Assembly: GCA_015501595.1 (NCBI GenBank)
Contig: JADNRX010001179.1
Location: 1-13,163, forward strand
DNA from: Hymenopellis radicata
Lineage: Eukaryota > Basidiomycota > Agaricomycetes > Agaricales > Physalacriaceae
Direction of reading: 5' to 3'
Length of the DNA: 13,163 nt
Under the pieces are notes generated by a model. The model was not told where the DNA came from. It was given only the letters and a program-made list of their open reading frames with translations, and did no database searches. Below, piece after piece: positions 7,745 through 13,163 of the stretch. Positions within the stretch are counted from its first letter, which is position 1. The number at the start of each line of letters is the position of its first letter. Both the position numbers and the translations under genes were made by a program.

Positions 7745-9947
7745 CTAAGAAACATTAGCCGTCGCTCCTCTTCCATTTCCAACCTTCTTCAACAACATCT
7801 GCTGGTACATTTCCCAGTTGTTGATCACCTAAAGATGCTTTCTGAGCAAGTAGCATGGGACGCGGGAGCGAGATACACACCTGTTTCTGCCTCGCAATCA
7901 TTCCCTCCAAAAACACATTCAGCGAATCCCTCATATCCTCAATCCGCTCCTGCTCGAATCGCGCAACCTCCGTTTTGGTCAACTTTGACACGTTTTCGAA
8001 TTCGCGCTTGGCTTCCATCGCGCGGCGTTCAGCCTTGAGAGCACTGTTATCAGGCATCGAGCATTCAACACGTTGCGCTTGGAACGCACCTCTGCAATCT
8101 GGTTCAACGCATAGCCAAGGCGATCGCTCGGTATCCGCCCTTGGCACGGTTCCGCTCATGATTCTGCCTGACGCGCACGAGCTCGCTTTCCATATTTCGC
8201 CACGAATGGTACGTTCGAATCCGAGACGTGAATGCCATCTTTCAAATCGAGACATCAGCCATCACTGCATTACAATATTGAACTTCATACCCGAACAGAG
8301 TTGATCAGTCTTGCATATTCGTCCACTTGATATGGGTCAGTTTTAACCGCACATAGAGGCAAATGACAAACCTGTCGACATTATTGTTGTCAAATCAGCC
8401 TCGGATTGAGCATTTTGCGTGTCTTGAGCCTTGCGCTCCACATCTCCCAATCCAGCCAGAGACTGAGCGAGCTGGGGACCAACATCGCATGTCGATAAAT
8501 CGGAGACCGTCTGAGCGAATTCGCCTGTCGCAACAGATATTTCTAATCGCTGTTTCGCGACCAGCTCAATGGCCTTGGCAAGCCCACGCAGCTGAGACTC
8601 CAAACTGTCCAAGTATGCCTTCTGTCTGTCAAACCACTGGACACAGATGATATGAAAGCTGAAAAGTATATGTCATAGAGAAACTAACCTCATCTGTCTC
8701 ATTGAAACGCGGCCCAGTAAGCGTTTGCCCAATAGATGCCATCAACCCTCCCCGCTCGTTGGCAATCTCAGCTTTTCGATGTTTAATGTCAAGCGAGAAG
8801 GTGTCGCTCTCCAGGAACAGCTTCAAATCTTCGTCCTTACCAAGAACGGGATGATTAGCTATTTTCTGGATGCATTTTTCCAGCCCAAGCCGTCTCTGGC
8901 GTACAAACTGATCATCGAAACGACCAAAGGTGTTTTTCTCTGGAACGGGTGGCACCACAACACCTGGGTTGTTGATATTGAGCATCTCGTAGAGCCAGAG
9001 GAAGTCGGAGTAGCGGCGAAGGACGGAGAAGGCGGACTTTGCGAAGAGGGGGGATGAGGTGCGCGTGTGGACAGTGTACATTGTAAACGAGCGAATGGGG
9101 TCGCCGACTTTCTGCGGATCGTCGACGCTGATAACGAACATGGGCTGTTCATTCTGTTTCTGCGTCTACACGGAATGTAAAGTGTCGGTCGCGTAAATGT
9201 CAAAGATGCATACCTCCGCTTTGCGTAGAGTGCCTATGGGCTTATCATCATCGCTGTCATCGTCCGTCTCCGTAGGGAACCGCGAGGCGACACGGTCGTT
9301 TGCTCCAATTCTCCGACTCGCCTCGCCATCCGTTCATTGTCTCGCCGCCTAATGAAAGGCCCGCGCCAAACCCGCTATCATTCCTGGCTGTCTGCTGAAG
9401 CGGACCCCATGCCGGCTCCTCGGGCGGCGGAGGCTCGTGGTGGACCCGCGCTGGAATTGTCTCTTCCGGCTCAGTAGGTCGAATGGTGGCCGTCTCCGAG
9501 AACGACAACACCCGCGGTTCTGGTTCCACTTTTGGAGCTGGTTCTGGCACTGGTTCGGGCTCTGGTATGCTTTCACGGAAACCTGGAGATGGAGAAGGAG
9601 GAGTGACATCGGATGTTGTTGATGAGCGCTGGACCGGCAGTGGTGGTCGGTGCTCCTCCTCCTCCGAGTCTGGCTCGTTTGCGGCTGCAGAGTCTAACGG
9701 ATCTGCTGGCGTATCCGGTACTGGCGTCTGTTCATCATCGTCGTTGTCGTGTGTTGGAGAATGCGAACTGGATTCCGAGGCATCGTCGGTGCTGGCAAAG
9801 GGCTGGTGGTATATGTCGTCCGTATGCCTGCGCGAATGGACTTGCCCAAGGGTCTGGAGAGCCTGACCGCTTGGCGAATGGGTCAGAAAATGGGTTATCT
9901 TCAAGAGCACTGCGGGATGGGGAGAGCAAATCGTCGAAGCCGTCCAT
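7745..9947 (-). CDS. VPS5: Vps5/SNX1-type sorting nexin (retromer SNX-BAR subunit)
   Basis: Predicted about 652 aa, close to the length of yeast Vps5. Exons: 9947-9214, 9165-8689, 8636-8372, 8325-8291, 8238-7881, 7828-7745. The start MDGFDDLLSPSRSALEDNPF is chosen over an upstream ATG at 10004 because it begins the conserved-looking acidic N-terminus. That region is disordered and Ser/Pro/Glu-rich. The PX domain starts around residue 254 and carries RRYSDF, PPVPEKNTFGRF and QRRLGLEKC, the features that bind phosphatidylinositol 3-phosphate. The BAR domain follows (WFDRQKAYLDSLESQLRGL to NNWEMYQQMLL). With Vps17 it would coat and tubulate endosomes for retromer recycling. Exon 1 steps frame by four missing bases (two near 9820-9790, two near 9335-9310) and exon 5 by two (near 8120 and 8060); with these every junction is in phase. 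Confidence 0.9.
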
Positions 9948-10171
9948 CACGGTCACGGCAGGAGGTAAGGTGGTACGCGCCGAAAACAGAAACGGGCAAT
10001 TCAATTTACTGTATTATATTACAGCGTGTGTTGGTAGTACAATGCGAGAATCCAGATGCAGACAAAGCAAAGATATATAGATGGAAAAAATAAAAAAGAG
10101 AGATTTGAAAGGAGCGTGATAGATGGTGTTAAGTAAATGGACATCGGGGTCATGAGCGTGATACTTATTCT

Positions 10172-11001
10172 TCAGGACATCAGTCGTTCACCCCACACGA
10201 GCTTGTGCCGGTAAGCCCTGTATCCGCCAAGCAGTGCAATCCACATTATCCACGAGCAAACCAGAAACGTTACTGCGAACAGAAAGCGCATGAATACTTT
10301 CCATCGCATCGAAACCGGACTGGACGAGGTGAATATGATGGCTCTCCATCGCTCGTAGAACTCCGTGTTTAGCCACGTCAAGTCCGCGACAAGAAGATTG
10401 TGCCTCAAGTCGAGAGTCAGTCAAAGTACCTAGTCCAGGTCCAAGTAGCATTGCATTACCTTGTTGCGTCCCGAATCGTACACTGCACGGATATCAGCAA
10501 CCTGGTTCTGGATCGTAGGAAGCGTCTCCGATAGCTCGCTGAGCGCCTCCATAGAGTCATCTAGCTCAGCAGTAATCTCCGGAATTTGGCTGGTCAGCGC
10601 TTTATCAGCGCGCCGCGAGTTGCGCTAATAATTGGTCAGTGCAACGAACGCGAACAACGGACAGGATCCAGCGTACGCGCAGCACAGAAAATGCCTCCTG
10701 GAGCAGGCTATCAATGGCACGGAAATTGGAGAGATTCTCAGCGAGCTTGGTCTGGTAAACTGTTGGCGGCAGCGGCGACGACAGTGTAGACAGTAGCATA
10801 CCTCGAGATCCCTCATTTGAAACTCGTACTGCGCCGCCTGCCTGGAAACCCTCTCAAGACGGCCTCCAGCTTGCTGCAAAGGACGATCAGTGCGCAGGGT
10901 GAATGCACGGACGGCCCGACGTACTTTGTCGTTATGAAAGCATTCGCGTCCGCCACGGGCTGCCGTCGGCAGCTCCATATGTTGGCGAGCTTGGCTGGCA
11001 T
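10172..11001 (-). CDS. Coiled-coil protein with C-terminal transmembrane anchor, unrecognised
   Basis: I do not recognise the family. The ATG at 10999-11001 gives MPAKLANIW. Exons: 11001-10925, 10873-10802, 10759-10677, 10624-10460, 10403-10172, with GT-AG introns of 42-56 nt. The product is about 210 aa. The middle is charged and helical (QYEFQMRDLE, KLAENLSNFRAIDSLLQEAF, then RRADKALTSQIPEITAELDD) and probably forms coiled coils. Near the C-terminus VFMRFLFAVTFLVCSWIMWI is a clear membrane segment, followed by a basic tail (YRAYRHKLVWGERLMS). It looks like a tail-anchored or single-pass membrane protein. One base is missing in a G-run near 10847, another at the exon 2 donor, and the exon 4/5 junction is two bases short of phase. 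It is divergently placed from the plus-strand gene at 11207. Confidence 0.65.
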
Positions 11002-11206
11002 TGTCGACAGTGGCGGCGGTCAAAAAAGTTGGTTTAGGAGAGAGAGAGGGATGCTTTACATAAATTCTGATTCTATAGGAGCTCATTAAATTTCTCTTGG
11101 CGATGTCGGGCCTATAGGCCGATCTGCGCCGATCATCCTCTTTCTTCCTTTCACTGTCAAGTCTAGTAGTCGCCCGCTAGCTCCTGCCCTGCCTGGCGGA
11201 TTCACA
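11002..11206. promoter_or_regulatory. Bidirectional promoter with central palindrome
   Basis: About 205 bp separates two divergent start codons. Near the centre, GGCCTATAGGCC at 11109-11120 is a perfect palindrome. It overlaps CGG-N9-CCG (11107-11121), the inverted-triplet layout used by fungal Zn2Cys6 regulators. Binding is inference only. Confidence 0.4.
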
Positions 11207-12158
11207 ATGCGCTTTTTATGCTGCTGCTTTCCGCGGCTTTTCAGTCATAACCTTTGTCTCGGCTTGCCTCGTGTTAGCCAGGAAGGTCATGCCTTTCTCA
11301 AGAAACAAATCCATCAAATTACCTCTGGCGCATGTCAAAGCTCGGTATCACTAGGCCTCATCCTTCTCAATGCTCGTGTCTCTTTGTCTAGCCTCCGCGT
11401 TTCCGTCACTTTTGACGACATTATCCCCTACGGCGCCATCAGTTCCGCTAAAGTAAATGACTGGGACACTTGGATCCTCCGTTGTTGCTCCGTAGTCCGG
11501 AAACACGCTTCAACGCCAGTCAATCACTCGCCAATCCACGCGCTGGATCGTCTCAAATCGTCGCTATCGTCAACTTCCTTCACACTCGTCGCAACCAACA
11601 CAGGTGCGACTTCTTACAGATCACCCACGTGCTTGATATTCTTTCACACAGAACTCATTCGGTGCCTTCCAAAGCCCTTACAGCCTAAAGAAAGAGCTGC
11701 CGTTTATAAATAATCCTGAAGATGTGCGTGCGAAGCACATGTAGCAAGGGTCAATATTCTCCTGCACTTTATCGCATTTACAGCGTATGTATTTGGGCAC
11801 GCTAGTGCTGAGAATCTGGAAGAAACCATCAGCTACATAGTATAATATGGAACACTCAACGTTAACAGTTTTACCGCCGGGATCCTCAGGGAGAGTGGAG
11901 ATACGCATGTAGGACGTCCAGCCCCGATTCTCAGGCGATGGCTGGTCTCTGCCTAGGTGTGGTCTTCGCTTCTCATATCGAAGATCATCTCGAAGCATCC
12001 CGACGACCCCGACGACGCCACACGACGTCAAGACATTTCGGAATCGAAGTGTCTTCCCCCAAGCTATCATGATATCGCTGTCATTTGCTGTCCTGCTCGG
12101 GGTCGCTCTCGTGATCTACATCTTCAAGCGCGGGTCACGAGCGGGGCAGCTCACTTGA
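11207..12158 (+). CDS. Unrecognised membrane protein, six exons
   Basis: I do not recognise the family. Exons: 11207-11344, 11392-11452, 11496-11603, 11652-11784, 11841-11908, 11957-12158. Introns are 43-56 nt, GT-AG, and all join in phase once single missing bases are allowed in exons 1 (two, in T-runs), 4 (near 11741) and 5 (near 11863). The first three introns need no repair after the start of their flanking frame. About 237 aa. The N-terminus is hydrophobic (MLLLSAA, then FSVITFVSACLVLA), a signal anchor or first helix. The middle is basic and Ser/Gln-rich (TLQRQSITRQSTRWIVSNRR). VNILLHFIAFTAIIW may be a second helix, and IMISLSFAVLLGVALVIYIF is a clear last helix before a short basic tail. 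The start at 11207 is not certain; an ATG at 11218 is the alternative. Confidence 0.5.
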
Positions 12159-12249
12159 TTAGCGTCAACCACTCGCACTTGCCAGACGTCTGGTAGACTG
12201 CTTGCATCATGCGAGACCTCTGCTACGCTTTCTGCTCAATTACCGGGCC

Positions 12250-12257
12250 TATAATAA
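12250..12257 (+). promoter_or_regulatory. Possible TATA box of the small secreted protein gene
   Basis: TATAATAA about 40-46 bp upstream of the proposed ATG at 12296, a spacing similar to both GH18 genes. Confidence 0.35.
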
Positions 12258-12295
12258 CTTTACTGAAAGACGTTCATTTCATACTGACTGCCTTC

Positions 12296-12693
12296 ATGCT
12301 CACCGCGCCTCTGGCCAATATTCACGCTTCTCACAATCTCCAGTGCGCTTGCTGCATCCGCACCAGTACCCTCTTCCGTCTGCACCCCCACGTACACATG
12401 CCCCTCCGAAGACTGGGGAGGCTTCGGCATTGGCCTGCAATATGTCAATTCGAATAACCTCCTCGTTTGCGTGTATCCTGCGACCCAGGATCCGGACTTG
12501 CTGGGGAAGTATTATTGCGAATACAGTGTTGTGAGTCCACTTCAAGGGTCGCTGGCGTGGTTCTTACAGATGCGTAGGTTAACGGCTTGTTGATGGACGA
12601 TCATGACAAGGACTTTGTCCTGCACAAGCTACCAAGCAAACGTGTACTCAATCTCGGTCCACAGTTGGCAAGGTCCAGGCGTATAAAATATGA
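12296..12693 (+). CDS. Small secreted cysteine-rich protein (six cysteines)
   Basis: Two exons, 12296-12530 and 12578-12693, with a 47-nt GTGAGT...TAG intron in phase 0; about 117 aa. A hydrophobic N-terminus (FTLLTISSALAASA) is a likely signal peptide. The mature part has six cysteines, in SVCTPTYTCPSEDWG, NNLLVCVYPATQDP, KYYCEYS, DFCPAQATKQTC. The order Cys-Tyr-Pro-Ala ... Tyr-Tyr-Cys-x-Tyr ... Asp-x-Asp ... Cys-Pro-x-x-Ala resembles small secreted proteins I know from Agaricomycetes; no function is established. Two bases appear lost in the signal-peptide region and one in a T-run near 12613; without the latter the frame runs to a later stop at 12698-12700. Exon choice beyond the start is firm; the ATG is less so. 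Three disulfides and an extracellular role are inferred. Confidence 0.6.
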
Positions 12694-12833
12694 GAGCTGA
12701 AAGAAGGACGGCAACGAGGGCAATTCCTGCGTACATGCTGGCGAGAGCTGGACTGGCTGCAGTCAAGCAGAAGAACGGGCCAGACTATTGACAGCGTCGG
12801 CCGTACTGTACATACCTTACGGACCACAGACAT
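12629..12833 (-). CDS. Possible one-pass membrane micropeptide, antisense to the secreted protein gene
   Basis: Two putative exons, 12833-12821 and 12756-12629, joined by a GTAAGG...CAG intron in phase, give 46 aa. MYAGIALVAVLLSALIFYTP is a clean hydrophobic helix; the short tail ends EIEYTFAW. It overlaps the 3' exon of the plus-strand secreted-protein gene by about 65 bp in antisense. I do not recognise it. The small size and overlap make chance a real alternative. Confidence 0.28.
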
Positions 12834-12999
12834 GCGGGCCTTGACTAAATTTGAAGCCCTTCGTGATTCTCCTATATGCGTCTAGCTGACAACGCACGAA
12901 CAAGACGCAGGAAGGTCAGTCGTGAGTTCAAGTGAGGAGGATCCTCGTCGGTATGCCTTTGATGGTGTCGCCGGTATATGCAAGTCAAAAGATGAAAGA
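12834..12999. other. Short intergenic region
   Basis: Downstream of the exosome-subunit stop codon. It probably contains that gene's 3' UTR; no other signal is seen. Confidence 0.4.
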
Positions 13000-13163
13000 C
13001 TATAGATATATTCGCTGGGACAGAAACTCGTGGCGCTTGCGCGCCGCTGAAGTACATGTCAGTAGCGCGTCCACATCTGCGCCGATTTGCGACACTGAGG
13101 ATATCTTGCCCTTGTCATCGATAACCACCGAGATTGACGTGTCAAGCAACGGCTCTTCGAACG
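13000..13163 (-). CDS. RRP43: Exosome RNase PH-like ring subunit, probably Rrp43, C-terminal fragment
   Basis: Only the last exon's 164 bases are in the window; the gene continues past the right edge and ends with TAG at 13000-13002. It reads EEPLLDTSISVVIDDKGKI, then SVSQIGADVDALLTC and ARKRHEFLSQRIYL. In the Rrp43/EXOSC8 group the RNase PH domain ends with a similar acidic EEPLLDT strand, a D-x-KG turn, a strand with S-V-x-Q and a final basic helix. Rrp43 is a non-catalytic ring subunit of the 3'-5' RNA exosome in nucleus and cytoplasm. Rrp42 and Rrp45 are the alternatives; their C-termini fit less well from memory. No frame break is visible here. Confidence 0.6.
   Translation of the reverse strand, partial: FEEPLLDTSISVVIDDKGKISSVSQIGADVDALLTCTSAARKRHEFLSQRIYL

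Noticed and set aside
7316..8038. 240-aa plus-strand ORF
   Set aside because: From 7745 on it runs antisense to the last exons and introns of Vps5. It has no domain and reads like a chance frame in a region of high coding density on the other strand.
9483..9866. Plus-strand Gly/Ser-rich ORF opposite the Vps5 N-terminus
   Set aside because: It is the antisense shadow of the Ser/Pro/Glu-rich Vps5 segment, whose frame continues into PX and BAR domains.
11678..12070. 130-aa minus-strand ORF
   Set aside because: The plus strand here gives spliced exons with correct phases and membrane helices; the minus frame has no recognisable domain.

Overview
The window looks like nuclear DNA of a filamentous basidiomycete, probably an Agaricomycete. 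The genes are cut by many 42-64 nt GT-AG introns. The recognisable products are two secreted GH18 chitinase-like enzymes, a Vps5-type retromer sorting nexin, the C-terminus of an exosome RNase PH-like subunit and a small six-cysteine secreted protein of a kind common in mushroom-forming fungi. No bacterial operon structure, CRISPR array or convincing tRNA/rRNA gene was seen.

Layout. 1-1775 (+): 3' part of an unrecognised, probably nuclear gene with a SUMO-interaction-like motif. 2070-3629 (-): intact 12-exon GH18 gene. 3909-4966: a complete, young, non-coding LTR retrotransposon (TRIM-like) with 247/246 bp LTRs and a perfect 5-bp target duplication. 5463-6903 (-): a second, paralogous GH18 gene. 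6951-7744: no gene seen. 7745-9947 (-): Vps5/SNX1-like. 10172-11001 (-): coiled-coil protein with a C-terminal membrane anchor. 11207-12158 (+): unrecognised membrane protein, divergent from the previous gene across about 205 bp. 12296-12693 (+): small secreted cysteine-rich protein. 12629-12833 (-): possible antisense one-pass membrane peptide. 13000-13163 (-): C-terminus of an Rrp43-like exosome subunit, cut by the window edge.

Most interesting item: the LTR element. Directly after its 5' LTR, where a tRNA primer-binding site should be, lie 12 bases that are the exact reverse complement of 12 bases inside the LTR. Those bases sit 33 nt downstream of a TATATAAG box, where the transcript should begin. 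This is the geometry of Tf1-type self-priming, here in a tiny element with no protein-coding capacity and Copia-like termini. Six copies of a 21-bp motif fill the interior in rotating frames.

Caution on quality: almost every gene except GH18-1 needs single bases restored to stay in frame. Each inferred break can be explained by loss, never gain, of a base, and many fall in short homopolymers. In GH18-2 four exons fall short of their GH18-1 counterparts by 3, 2, 1 and 3 nt, exactly the nine breaks seen. This suggests base-calling or assembly errors rather than genuine decay, so many conventional ORFs here are fragments of real exons.
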